64,000 nt of DNA from assembly GCA_027946365.1 (NCBI GenBank), contig JAPEUQ010000009.1:1550001-1614000 (forward strand). Reading direction: 5' to 3'. Below the pieces are notes generated by a model. The model did no database searches and was not told the DNA's origin. It worked only from the letters and a program-made list of their open reading frames with translations. The translations under genes were made by a program, and so were the position numbers. This stretch comes from Kalmusia sp. IMI 367209. Its lineage: Eukaryota; Ascomycota; Dothideomycetes; Pleosporales; Didymosphaeriaceae. Shown here in pieces: positions 21,924-32,759 of the stretch. The stretch's first letter is position 1; each line of letters opens with the position of its first letter.

Positions 21924-23282
21924 ATGCCTTCTACCTACTATCTTAGCCTTCTCGCTGGCCTTGCCTCCGTTGCTGTAGCACAGGATCCTTTCTATATGTG
22001 TACCGACAACAAGTGCGAGGACTGTCCTTCTTCCATTGCCAGTAGTGGTACTGGGTTTCCAAACTGTGTTATCTACAACTCACAAGATGTGTTTGCCCAA
22101 CAAGGGTACGAAGGTACGGATGGAGGGTAAGTTACAATCCTTATTCGAAAACACTCATGCGATTAGAGGACAAAAGCAAAAAGGACTCTTCTACTCTTAT
22201 ATCATGATTTCTGGGAAAAGTCCAGCTTACAACGCATCCTCGTCCGATTCCAGCATTTAACCAATCTATGACTATGCTAACATCAGTCATCAACTTACAG
22301 AGGCTATACTGTTTACTTTGATGTGCAAAAGCACGAACCGGGATGCGCGACCATAATCAAAACACCAGCCGGCACCGACCTCGAGGGCTGTGGTGCCACC
22401 ATCGGCGCTTTCAAGCAGCCTGCTTGCGCTACACTAGCACTCGAAAAGACCTTCATGGTACAGAGCTGCTGCGGAACAGACTGCGACAGTGCTGGTAGAA
22501 AGATGATCCGCGGCATAGGGCCTATGGGAACCGTGCGCTCGGTATCGATCGATGGACGCGGCGGCCTTTTACTCAAGGATGGAAATGGTAAGCAATTCCC
22601 AAGAAAAAAGCAGATGCTTTCTGGCCGAGAAAAAAAAATCTCTTTTCACCTAGCCAAGACATGCAGTACCTGTCTAGCATCTCTTCACTTGTACTGACTC
22701 TATTCCGTTACTTAGGCACTGTTATAGAGCCTGCTGAGGTCGGTCCCCCACCCGAGGTTGTTGCTGCCCAGAAATCAAAGCGCAGTGGGAAGTCGGTGAA
22801 AGCAAGGCATGTTCTGCACAAGCGTGGCTGCAAGAAGAACAGCTGGCAAGGTGGTGAAGTTCTAACCAAACCTGCCGATAACGTGCAGATTGTGAAGGAC
22901 GCAGTGAGCGGAGGCACCGAAGGAGCATCTATCAGCGTTACCGCAGAGCGTAGCCAGACATATACGACTTCAATGAGCCTAGGGTTCTCCGACATCCTTA
23001 GCCTAGGAGTCAGTGCTGAAATGTCTGAAACAGTCAGCTCCGGTAGCACTGTGCAGGTTGACATTCCTGGTGGCCAATCCGGAAAGCTTGGGTTTACGGC
23101 TACATTGTCCTGCAGCACCGGAAAGGGGGAGTGCAATGACGGCGAGGTTGAGGGAGAGGTTTGCTGTAAGTCCTTGATTGTGTCTGTTGTAGAACCGAGT
23201 AGCGAGCTAACCGACTACAGGGCCTACCAAGGGACCGGATGGTGATGTCAGGGGAACATACCGCGTCATCGTGGAGTCGTAG
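21924..23282 (+). CDS. Secreted Cys-rich protein with Ser/Thr-rich beta C-terminal region, 333 aa
   Basis: Four exons (21924-22126, 22301-22587, 22716-23165, 23221-23282) join in phase to 333 aa. The signal peptide (1-19) ends at VAVA. Residues 20-165 contain many cysteines (MCTDNKCEDCPSS, GCATIIK, EGCGATIG, SCCGTDC), suggesting a disulphide-rich domain. A basic linker (KSKRSGKSVKARH, then HKRGCKKN) follows and could be a processing site. The last 110 residues alternate polar and aliphatic residues (SISVTAERSQTYTTSMSLG, SAEMSETVSSGSTVQVDI), then PGGQSGKLGFTATLSC and a final YRVIVES. That alternating stretch, with its Ser/Thr content, is reminiscent of aerolysin/ETX-MTX2-type beta segments, but I cannot confirm homology. 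Function is unknown; the gene model is well supported by phase. Confidence 0.78.
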
Positions 23283-23793
23283 AGCAGCAACGATTCTCGG
23301 AGATGACTGAAACATTCAGCAAGAGCTAGAGTGCTGAGATGTTCTGTACAGCGCGCCAGGACCACTCCTCACAATATTGTGTATATTTAGTCTCATATAT
23401 TCTTCCTAGTTAAAACGCAATGAACTAGTACCCAAGAGATTTTGAATGCTCAATTTGCAGCGGTCATCTGCCCAAGGGGATACGATGACAAAGGCAGGTA
23501 TTTATACTTGTTATAGAGGCTACAAGGCAGTGACCCTTTTACTTCCTACGACCTTCTTAATTCCAGCATTTATATAAGGGTAACAACACATTCAAATTTG
23601 CGATCCTAGACTTTTGATGATCGAATTCTCTTCGTAAGTCAAGCTGAAGACTTATGTTGACCGTTTTTTTGAGGTCACTCTATTAGAGCCGCTCGCAGAT
23701 AAGTTCGATCAAAAAACGTCGTCTTCGGAGCACAGTCCTAACTTGCTGCTATTGTTAGCCATCACTTCATTCCCAACGTCGCATCAACCACAT
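23283..23793. other. Convergent intergenic, no gene seen
   Basis: 3' flanks of the Cys-rich secreted gene and the DoxX-like gene. No feature recognised. Confidence 0.6.
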
Positions 23794-24286
23794 CTATAAA
23801 AGCGCCCAACCTAGTACCGCCAACCCTAGGAACCCAGCGACTTGTCCCGCATCCCCACCCGTATACCACTGCCCATATAGGCCGCCGGAGAATCCCACAA
23901 TCGCCATCCGCAGCCCGGTTCTCTGAGTCCTGTATCGATACAACAGGAATGCGCCAATCAGGTCGAAGGCGCCAAAGAGTTGTTTGAGCTTCTTGGTGAG
24001 TTGTGAAGGATGAACAAGGGGTCAGGAATTACACACTTGCAGATATGAGAGATTCAAAAACCAGAAGGCGCGGTGCGAGCGTTGCGTCATCTCATCTATC
24101 TATAAGATTTAGGTATTATAAGCACGTGTCTAATCGTCTATACATATTTGAATCTGTGCGTTGACGGACCTGCGCGGCCAGAGTTGGAGTAAAGCGGTTT
24201 GTGAAATGGGCTTGTCCGGCTAAGGTGTAGAGGATGGCGATGCCTAGGGCTATGACATGGCCTACCAATCTTCGAATATTCGTCAT
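23794..24286 (-). CDS. DoxX-like small membrane protein
   Basis: Three exons (24286-24170, 24099-24037, 23991-23794) join in phase to 125 aa. Four hydrophobic segments are visible: VIALGIAILYTLAG (about 10-25), FWFLNLSYLQ (about 50-60), LFGAFDLIGAFLLY (about 65-80), and the C-terminal VAGFLGLAVLGWALL. The order HFTNRFTPTLAAQ, then KLKQLFGAFDLIG, then a short polar loop and the last helix, is that of DoxX-like/DUF4267-type four-helix proteins. The role is uncertain; related proteins are linked to quinone or redox membrane functions. The last helix ends at the stop with no tail. An in-frame Met nine codons upstream is possible, but the start used gives the more usual N-terminus. Confidence 0.75.
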
Positions 24287-24831
24287 TGCGAGGAATAATA
24301 GCTGGTATCTCAAAAGCGACGGAAGGATTAAACGGAGTTTCGTGGGTCGTAGGTGGGTTATGAATGTTGTTGCCGCAACCAGACCGCTACGACTAGTGCT
24401 GACTGAATATCAACGAATCCCGACTTGAGTACGAATGCGCCCTGCTCTTACGTGCGAGTCGGCATATATCTAAGCACGTCATCGAGTCCAACCGGGCGAA
24501 CATTTCACATTCAGTCTTCAGAAGTTTATAGCTTAGCTATAAAGTGAACCACAACCTCGACCTCTACTTTGCTGAGCCATAACCATACACCGCCTCTTAT
24601 CTACCCCACTTTAAAGATTCGCCACAAATCGCCCCGTCAGAACTTTCACTTGGAACCTCGCCGGTGGAAACTTCTTACTTCAACGTACACTGCCAATCAT
24701 CTGGTCATGGTAGCGGCGCTGTGTTCGGAATATTCGAGCTCTCTCGGAGCTCCACGAATTTCCTCACCCCATCAATAACGGCTACACGCGCGAAAACAGC
24801 ATCTGTAAACCTACTTACGGTCAATGTTGTA
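24287..24831. other. Intergenic, no gene seen
   Basis: Upstream region of the DoxX-like gene and 3' flank of the next minus-strand gene. No recognisable feature. Confidence 0.55.
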
Positions 24832-25525
24832 TCAACAGAGCCAATCATGGGGCACACACCAGAGGTCTTTCTTAAGATAGTTGTTGTAGCCACCTTCCCA
24901 CCCGATTAGATAGACAAGGCCACCAATACCAGCGGTATCCGGAACAGCAAGCGTGCTAATGAATCCGTGCTCGAAATTCGCGAAGCTTTTACCGATAGTC
25001 GTGTTGAAGGAATGGTAGAGGTTGAGCCAACCATTGTCTAAAAATTGAGGTATGAGTCAGTAAGCTCGTGCAGCATTATCCATTACTCATTCATATAAGC
25101 TACATACAATCGTAGTGCGTGTTATTGAAGCTCGCAAAAAGAGTACGGTCAAATGTGTCTGCAAAACTCTTCTCCCAACCACCGTTGCACGGGGCCGGGA
25201 AAAAGCCTAGCATTACACTGAATTAGCATTACTCACTATGAGAGTGAATCACCTACGGTTCACATGACACTCCGCCCAGTTTTGGAGACGAGCGCTCGAA
25301 TTGAGAGCTGGTGTGTCTTGTAAAATGCACGGGTCAGTTGAAATAGTTTCTTGACGGAATACTACAGCCAAGTTTCTGAGAAAAGGCATCGAAAAGGCGC
25401 TTATGCCCGACGCGAAGGCAGTCGCCATGACTACGTTACGCCACATATATTAGCAACGAACCGGTGAAGGATTGAGCCTATGCAAGCATGGCCCTGTACT
25501 CACAAAAATAGGCTGACAGAAGCAT
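24832..25525 (-). CDS. Secreted orphan protein, 166 aa
   Basis: Four exons (25525-25504, 25430-25257, 25206-25108, 25037-24832) join in phase to 166 aa. The 22-nt first exon gives MLLSAYF, which continues into MATAFASGISAFS as a signal peptide. If the short exon is wrong, translation could begin at that second Met (25428). The mature protein has cysteines in TDPCILQ, WAECHVN, PAPCNGGW, LWCVPHDW and the final residue, several NxS/T glycosylation sequons (FNNTHY, FNTTIG), and an aromatic C-terminal half ending IGWEGGYNNYL, then WCVPHDWLC. No domain is recognised. The neighbours are also secreted proteins, so this belongs to the same small-secreted-protein stretch. Confidence 0.72.
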
Positions 25526-25780
25526 AGTGATAATATGTGTGTATGGTTTGTCGTGAGCGAGGTTGAGAGAGACCCTCTAGAGATTCGTCTGTGGAGCTGT
25601 GTCTGTCAGGTGTGGGATGTGTTCAAGTTGGGGCTGTCCTGCGTTGAACAAATGGCAGGTGAAGGAAAAGCCAAGAAAAAAAAAAGAGGTGGATGTTAAA
25701 TCGAAGATAAGAATATTATGTTGGGCCTACTAAGACTACTTGTTGGCAGCGGCAGAGTAGGGCATGGGTTCATGAAAGGA

Positions 25781-26373
25781 TTAGAGAAGTACCAGCCCCG
25801 CCTTCGCACCTTCTACATGGAACATGTAAGCAACAGCGTCACTATTGCTTGACCGTACATTTCAGCATTGGCAAAGCCTAATTGATACCTACCATCGACA
25901 GAAGATGCCGCAGGGCTCGAATATTTTCCGTCTGGGAGATAATCTAGGAACTCCGCAATAATCCCAACATATTCCCCTCCCAAATCCGCATTTGAACATT
26001 CAAGAGCAGAGGCTCTACGTTGATTTTGAATCTTAAAATCGTCCCACTGCTTTAGGGACTGACTTTGTGCAATCAGACTTGGGCGTGCCTTGCTTTGGGA
26101 TATATTGTTGAATGCTAACCAAACAAATTTCCAGGCACAGGCATCCATAGTGTCCTTCACTAATTCTTATAGCTAGTGGTCCAATCGACACATGAATTGC
26201 GTGTAGAACTTCTTAGTAAGTATTCCCCGCTCATACTTAGAGTATTTTGAACTTCTTTTAGAAGCTACCGAATTCAGGCATAGGGTCATCGATTTAGTCC
26301 AGCTTTCGTTTTTCTCCCTAGTAATTTTTGATATATGACTCCGCTCAGTTTTCATCCTACAAAACTCGAGCAT
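25781..26373 (-). pseudogene. Candidate decayed gene with two in-frame stops
   Basis: Two open blocks on the minus strand are in the same frame: 26373-26176 (with ITREKNESWTKSMTLC and KYERGILTKKFYTQFM) and 26160-25893 (DTMDACAWKFVWLAF to YLPDGKYSSPAAS). Only TAG (26175-26173) and TAA (26169-26167) separate them. A normal donor GTAGGT at 25892 and acceptor at 25814-25813 would add a ten-residue end at 25781. Each stop is one C-to-T change from a Gln codon, as expected from RIP, but chance cannot be excluded. The protein family is not recognised and no start is convincing. Confidence 0.3.
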
Positions 26374-27759
26374 GCAGTGTCAAATAACTTATATCGTCGG
26401 TTCTTCCACACACGATCGCATCCCTAACCGCTCTGTGTTTAGCCATTCTCGTGTGAATAGCACTGAATAGTTGTGTTAATCCCCAGACCCGCTCAACACT
26501 GAGTCTCTTTGCTGGAATATCCCTCGAGGACGTTAATAGCATTGGGGCCGAAGTTCAGGATGTCCACATCGGCCTGCGAATGTACGAGCGCGTCTGTGCG
26601 TCGTTTGGGCTCCGATTCCAATACTTCGTAATGTTACACATTGCTAGGGTGGCAAATTCCGCAAGGCTAAACCTTACTTATATAGACTTGTGCAACTCCT
26701 GTGAAGTTTAAACTCAACACCACCCCGCTTGCGCATGTTGAAGCAGTCAGCATCACTCTAGGAAGGTGTTACGGTGTAGATATTAATGGGTCATACATAT
26801 CTTGATGCTTTGTGTGCATAAGCTGTTGCAAGATCGGTCGATGGAAGCTCTGCAATGCAAGCACATCAAGCGACTTTGGCTTGTAGGCGATCTCCGTGAG
26901 CGACTAGTCACTGATTCAGTCATATCTGCAGCCTCGAGGTGGGAGCGACCAATCGAATCTTGAGCATACATGCTTCAAGTGTTGTCCTTCATGTATGCTG
27001 CCGGGCGTTGGACTAATTCCAAACTCTATCTCAAACGTCTAGATATTCCACGGGTGTAAACACCGAGCGCAGTCTTACTACTGTGGAACATCAAAGAATG
27101 TAGCCCTACCATACAGATTGCCATGTACGTGTTTCTGCGATGCAGTAGCCTGGGCTGTTGCTTCTATAGGGCTTAGCTAGTCAGCCAAACGACTTGTGAT
27201 CGGTACCTTATATCGTGTCATCGCTAAGTGTGAATGCATGCTCGTGGAACATGCTCGTGGCAAATGATCTTTGACGGAAACCGATAGCTAAGGACGATGA
27301 TTTGCCGACACTTTGATATCTAGATACTCGTGATTGGGAAGGTGGCGTGTCTTTCGCAGTTATCCGCTGGCATGCTGATGAGTCACTTCATACATAAATG
27401 TTCTACACCCCAATCTCAGTGCTGCAGTAGGAAATCTGTAACCTTCACACCATCAAGCTCAGCCGCACAACATTTCGGAGGGCCAGGACCAACACGCCAG
27501 TCCACGCAACGGACTAAAGTAGCAAAACCAGCACTTCTGGCCACGCAGCACTCCAAGGGCCTAATAAACACGTACCCAGTCACTTACCCACTACCAGTCC
27601 ACCCCACCACCAAACGCACACTTGCCTACCAGCGCCGAACATCATTGACCACAATCATGTCCCCCATCACCCACTACATGATCTCCACCCGCAACGCCCG
27701 CAATCTCCGCCTCCCTTCAACCACCAGCCTCCCCAGTACCACGTCTTCCATGAACTCGG

Positions 27760-28111
27760 ACATAGGCCTCCAAGCCACAATGGCAGACATCGCTACCCCC
27801 CAGCACCACACCCGAATCTTCTTCGGCCAACCTCGCGGCACAAGGACAGTCAAAACACGAAGCCAAGCAGCCTCCGAGCAAAGAACAGGAGGGGAAGACA
27901 ACTGGTAACAAGAAAGATAATGCCGAGGGCAAGAGGAAACGTGAGTATCCCTGGCGATATTTTCCTGGTACGTATAGTGAGCTAGGCTGATCCGGCAGGC
28001 AAGAGCGGGGTTGAACTCGGTGAACTACTTGATATGGTATATGGGAGAAACTACATACCTCGACGTGGTAAACAATTTATAGTTGCCAGGAGCAATAGTG
28101 AGCTTCGATGA
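27760..28111 (+). CDS. Candidate small gene, 5' end unresolved
   Basis: An open frame running to a GTGAGT donor at 27941 encodes a polar, Lys/Gln-rich stretch (AQGQSKHEAKQPPSKEQEG, then KKDNAEGKRK). A 58-nt intron with a GCTGATC branch and GGCAG acceptor leads in phase to exon 27999-28111 (KSGVELGELLDMVYGRNYI, then IVARSNSELR and stop). The match of donor, branch, acceptor and phase suggests a real gene. No Met is available in frame upstream before stops at about 27758, so at least one more 5' exon is needed. An overlapping frame from ATG 27658 is an alternative that reads 83 codons without an intron. Neither protein is recognised. Confidence 0.35.
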
Positions 28112-28576
28112 TGGAATGTGGATGGTTGTTCATGTTCTTGTTTTGACATTTTGACATGTGTGACGACAGTGTTGTTTCTGATGTAATACATCACGTAGGT
28201 TCAATGACTTGTGCTTCAGAGTACGGCTCTAGAGATGGACATTCCTGATGTGGCGGCTGCGGCTAGGTCCATTGAGTTATTGTGATAACATGGTATTGCA
28301 TATGTTCATACACCTACTTATCCGCATGTGAATGTGAGTGGTCCACCCGTTCGCCCGTTCTATGCATCCTAGCACCCTAACGCCATGCTTACTACTTCGT
28401 ACATGGATATAGACGTTAACAAAGTCTTGAAATAGCGTTGGCGATTGAATGTCCCACGTGCAGTCTGGTCGAATATATATTGGCTTTGCTTTTATGCGGA
28501 AGACGATTTAGAATGGTCTTACGTTAGTGTGTATAGCATGGTAGAATGCAGATGTCCAGCATTGATTGGGCAAGTC

Positions 28577-31500
28577 TCACGATGTAGACTCGATGGCCTT
28601 AGTTTCGTTCTTTTCTGGTTCCGTAACATCTTTCTTCTCTTCGCTCTTCTTGCTCTCGGGTTCGGCCTGCGCTACCACCTTCGCTTCAACAAGTTGAGTG
28701 AGATAAGTCCCAGTATTACCAGCGCCATCAATATGTTTAAGTTTAGCATCGAAGAGTTTCGCGTCACGAAGGAGTCTGCCAACATCAGCTAAGCCTCACA
28801 AGTTCAAGAATATCACATACCTTTGTTTGCCCGGACCCGTCTTGACAGCGGCCTCCTTGAAAACTTTTCCGATCTGGTCGCGATAGCTCTCGAAGACGGG
28901 TGCCATGATCATCCGAACTTGTATCTCATGCAAGTACTTATTTATGACTTTGTGCAGTGTGACGGTTTCCTTGGTGAGCGTTTCCATGTTGGGACTAACA
29001 TCCTTTCTAGTCTCTTGTTCAGTGTCCCATTCAATCTTTTTAAGGTTGCGCACGTGCACTGTTGCGCGGTTGCTCATGATGTCGATGAGCTTCTCGTGGA
29101 TAGATGTTTGTTGGTCGTGGAGTAAGCGTTTCACGTTGTCGAATTCGCTTAGCGCTGACTTGTTGCTTGTTGCATGGCGGCGTGCGCATTCGCGAAGGTA
29201 GGGGAGGATCGCGATAACAAAAGAGAGCGTTTGAGAGGCGATCGCTAGATGTTTGGTGTTGATGTTCTTCAACCCGGCGCTGTGCATAGCTCCGGCGCCA
29301 AGTATGAGCTGACACAGCCGCGAATTGAACAGCTTAATGTAGTCGCACAACGCTATCGAAACTTCCGAAGTCATACTGGGCATTACGCTGAGCAGAATTT
29401 CAAACCGTTCGATGCCGCGGATAACGACGGTAGAAGAGTTGGATACGATATACTTTTCCTCGTCTACGAATGCAGGTGCTGGGCTTTTGCCTTTTTCTTT
29501 CTCGGGCGATGCGCCATTGGCCAGGGCTGTACCATTTGTGACAATGCCGTCTTTGATTTCGCCGAGTACAGAGCCTGTCTGTATCCATTCAAAGGGGTCT
29601 GACTCCATGCCCTTCAAAAGTCTTGACAACACTTCTCTATCGCGCTCATCGAAATCCTGTGGCTCCCATCGATCGGAATCCATGGCTTTCGCTAGTCCTT
29701 GCTTTTCGTTGTCTCCAAACTTCGAAACGAATTCAGTGATGTGATTGTTCACCACGCCTTTTAGTGCTGCACCGGAACGTCCAGATACTGCTTCGCATTC
29801 ATCGGCAAACAACCGACAAAGGTTGAAATAGCGGAGGAATCGATCGAGGGGTAGGTTGGTCGTGACTTCTGCACGAACTTTTAACAGCTTAGTGACTTGT
29901 GTTTGCGCAGCGTCCACAGCTTGCCCAAGTAGGCTCGACATATCAAGCGCTTGCATGAGTTCTTCTTGTAGTCCATTCATATCCATGGGGTTCGCGCCTG
30001 CTCCTATCGAACTATCAATACTTCCCATATACGGACTTCTAGGTGGTGAGCGAAGTCCCCCGCTAGACGCTGGCGGGGTGCTAACGCCACTCGTAACGTC
30101 AAGAAGCACTTTGACTTGCACGCTCAATCTACGTAGTGCTTCCCCGATGTCAGTGAAAATGCCTGTGAAGAATTCTTCTGCATCAGCAGGGTCCATCGCG
30201 CGTAGATTTCGAGCGAGAATAGAATTTTTGTCTTGCTGGCTGTAACCTCGGCCACCACGCGTTGATACAGAGGTCATCGACTCAGCATCATCGTCGGTCG
30301 AGCTCGGGAGGTATTTTCGAATTAATAGCTTCATTTCACGCACAATAGCATCTCGAAAGATAGCGCTGGCTTGGTTCGTGAAATTAGATCCACTAAGACC
30401 AACAAGGCTCGCTCGCAAGTCGAACCGAAACTGAGGGCTTGTAGTTAGATACGCAGGCAGAGTCGATTTGAATCTTTGATGGTCTCCACGGCCTCGCTGT
30501 GACGTTTTCGCCCATCTTTCGAGTGTGTCTCGGCTTGATACGTTTCTGACATGCTGACGCAAATCCGTGAGCAAGGTTTCCACAAAGCGCGCTTCGAACC
30601 CTTTTCCGATGCGAAACTTCAATTGCTGAACAGCCTCTGATACACCATCCAAGGCCCGGAGGTTCCGAAGATCGACGATATTGGGAGGACAGGGAGATTG
30701 TATCCAGGACGTAGCGGAGGTATCGGTTCTGTCTAGCGTGCCACAAATCAGTCTTTCGACAGATTCCAGGCGAGCCATCGCCGATTCAAGCTCGCCCTTG
30801 TCGACCGTCTCGCCACATACTGACAGTCCTGTCATGACAGCCTGTAGTTGGTCTGTCGCATGTGTGAGCTGTCTGAGATTCTCCCTCCGCCGCTTCATGT
30901 CTACGATCTTAAGGCCTCCTATTGCCATTTGGTCGTCTAAGCGCTTGAGATCCCCCCGGAGTGTCTTGATCCTTTCTATAGATTCGGAGGCCTCGGATTG
31001 AAGTTCTCGTAACGACCCAAGGGCAGCAAAAAAGGAAGTCGATGCGGTAGATATCGACGATATCAAGTGCACTTCGACCGTGTCCATGTACCATGACAGT
31101 TTCTCCTGGAGTATCGCATTCGTCGCCAGCGCCTTGCGCCCTGGTGGTTGATGCGCTTCGAGTGATCCATTGCCGGTAGCCAAGTCATCTCCGCTCTTCA
31201 CGCGAGCCGGTCTCACAACTTCTGATCTTTCGCTTACAATATCGAACGTGCGGGGATTTTCGAGGTGGAAGTTCTCGTCGAAGTATACAGTGGGAATTGT
31301 GGACAACGGCGTGACGGTCGGCAGCGCGCGTTTCGAACCGCTCGCACGGCGTTTGGGCTTGGGTGAACTTGACGGAGAGAAGGCTGACGATGAGAGCTTG
31401 GGCGTCGCGACGGGAGAGCCAGTTTGTAGACCGCGCTCAAGCACGTCAGCAAAGTCATCTTTCTTGACAGAGTCCTTTCTGAGAATCGACACCGCGTCTT

Positions 31501-32008
31501 CTGATTCGGCCTTTGCGCGCTGGAAAGCTTCGTACAGGTTCCCGACTTGCGAAAGATAGGAATTGAACGCGGACGGCTCAATGTGGGGGATATTCGCCAG
31601 GGTTACCGGGGGTATATCTTTCGTAGAGGGCGGTCTGTGGCCGGACATGGCGGTTTGGGCAGTATGTGGCAACATGCCAGTGCGCACGATGGGGGGCTGC
31701 AACAAGGTTGAAATGGCTGTCGGTGTCAGCATGGCCACATGCCCCTATGTCTCGCAATTGTGTGGTGTACCATTGTGGTTCTGCTCCCTCACCGGTCCCA
31801 TGCTTCCTTTGAAAGCAGTATCCAGGGCTCCCCCCACTGAGTGTATCGAGCTGGACGTAGATCCGCGACGTGGCTGATAGCGGCCGCCCGTCGAGCTAGG
31901 GCGGTTCGTCCAGTCGTGCTGCGATGGGAAGGGAAACTGGCCTTGGGGCGGGTTTGGCGACAGGAACTCGAAGCTCTCGACGGACCGCCGGTGGTCGGGG
32001 GACGACAT
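28577..32008 (-). CDS. vps54: Vacuolar protein sorting-associated protein 54 (GARP subunit)
   Basis: Three exons (32008-31771, 31716-28821, 28775-28577) join in phase to 1110 aa. The N-terminus MSSPDHRRSVESFEFLSPN leads into a low-complexity region. An IEPSAFNSYLSQVGNLYEAF helix then opens the tethering-complex coiled-coil region (about 130-450). A disordered Ser/Pro patch lies near 665-690. The C-terminal Vps54 domain (about 850-1030) includes SVMPSMTSEVSIALCDYIKL and AMHSAGLKNINTKHLAIASQ. The last exon is a Lys/Glu-rich tail ending AIESTS. Vps54 is a subunit of the GARP complex, which tethers endosome-derived vesicles at the trans-Golgi network. The 54-nt first intron removes an in-frame stop and has a CTGAC branch. 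The last acceptor is the second AG, since the first leads to a stop. Confidence 0.93.
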
Positions 32009-32759
32009 GTTCGCGGCGCAAATGGGGAGCGCGTGGGTGGTCGAGGCATAGGGAGAGACAAGGCCGGTCGCGGAGAACGTTATAACATGCCGAGCCGAAA
32101 GAAGGATCTGAAGCTAGAGTAATACAGGATACGCGGAGAGACACGATGCAGAGACAGAGCGGCGTTGGACAGGACAGAGTCTGGAGGGTATGATTGCGTA
32201 GGCGATGTTCCAGCAGCTCCGTGAATGAAGGCGCCGCGACTTGGCAGGGATTAGCCATCGGCGGTGCTCACGCCCGGGATCTGGTCTAAGGCTGCCGAGA
32301 CACTGCTATGGGAGCCGAAAAGGCATCATACACTGCGTAGGCACGTGCATCAAATTGGACCGGCGCCTAAAGAATCAAGCATGGAAATTGATGAGAGGAG
32401 CCAAGACAGATGTGCAAACTGGTCCTTCGGTCGCTTTCCCGCTACAGGACAAGGCAGGCCATGCTGCAGCAGCTACAGAAAGTCCCACCAACAATAGTCA
32501 AACCCGCAACCAAATAAGGCAGAGTGTACAGATGATGTCGAGCATCGAGCAGATTTGAAAATGCCAATGTACCGTCCAATGTCCTTGCTCTTCGGCCGCT
32601 GCTTTCATGAGCAAAACATGCGCTAGCCGAAACGGGGCTTAATTGGTCCTGACGCGTGGGTTTTCAGGAGCGCGTCTTGTCGCGTCGTCCCCCTCCAACC
32701 TCCAAAACCTAAGCACTCCTTCACCTCCCACCCCACCGTTTCCACACAGCACGCTCGCC
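32009..32759. promoter_or_regulatory. Divergent promoter, VPS54 / MCM5
   Basis: This 751-nt interval lies between two divergent single-copy genes. Its notable element is the ACGCGT hexamer upstream of MCM5, listed separately. No further gene is supported; open frames here are short and lack domains. Confidence 0.45.
32652..32657 (+). promoter_or_regulatory. MluI cell-cycle box (ACGCGT) before MCM5
   Basis: A perfect palindromic ACGCGT lies 103 nt upstream of the MCM5 start codon. In yeasts this MCB is bound by MBF and drives G1/S expression of replication genes, including MCM genes. Its presence here agrees with such control; binding is not shown. Confidence 0.5.

Larger units (their letters stand above)
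25526..28576. other. Gene-poor interval
   Basis: Three kilobases without a firmly supported gene. It holds one decayed-looking open frame (25781-26373) and one partial candidate (27760-28111). The remainder (about 26540-27600) is AT-leaning with many stops. No terminal repeats, reverse transcriptase or transposase motifs were seen. Confidence 0.5.

Noticed and set aside
31738..31770. Alternative VPS54 start at a GTG within the first intron
   Set aside because: The splice at 31771/31716 joins an upstream exon with an ATG in phase and has a good CTGAC branch site.
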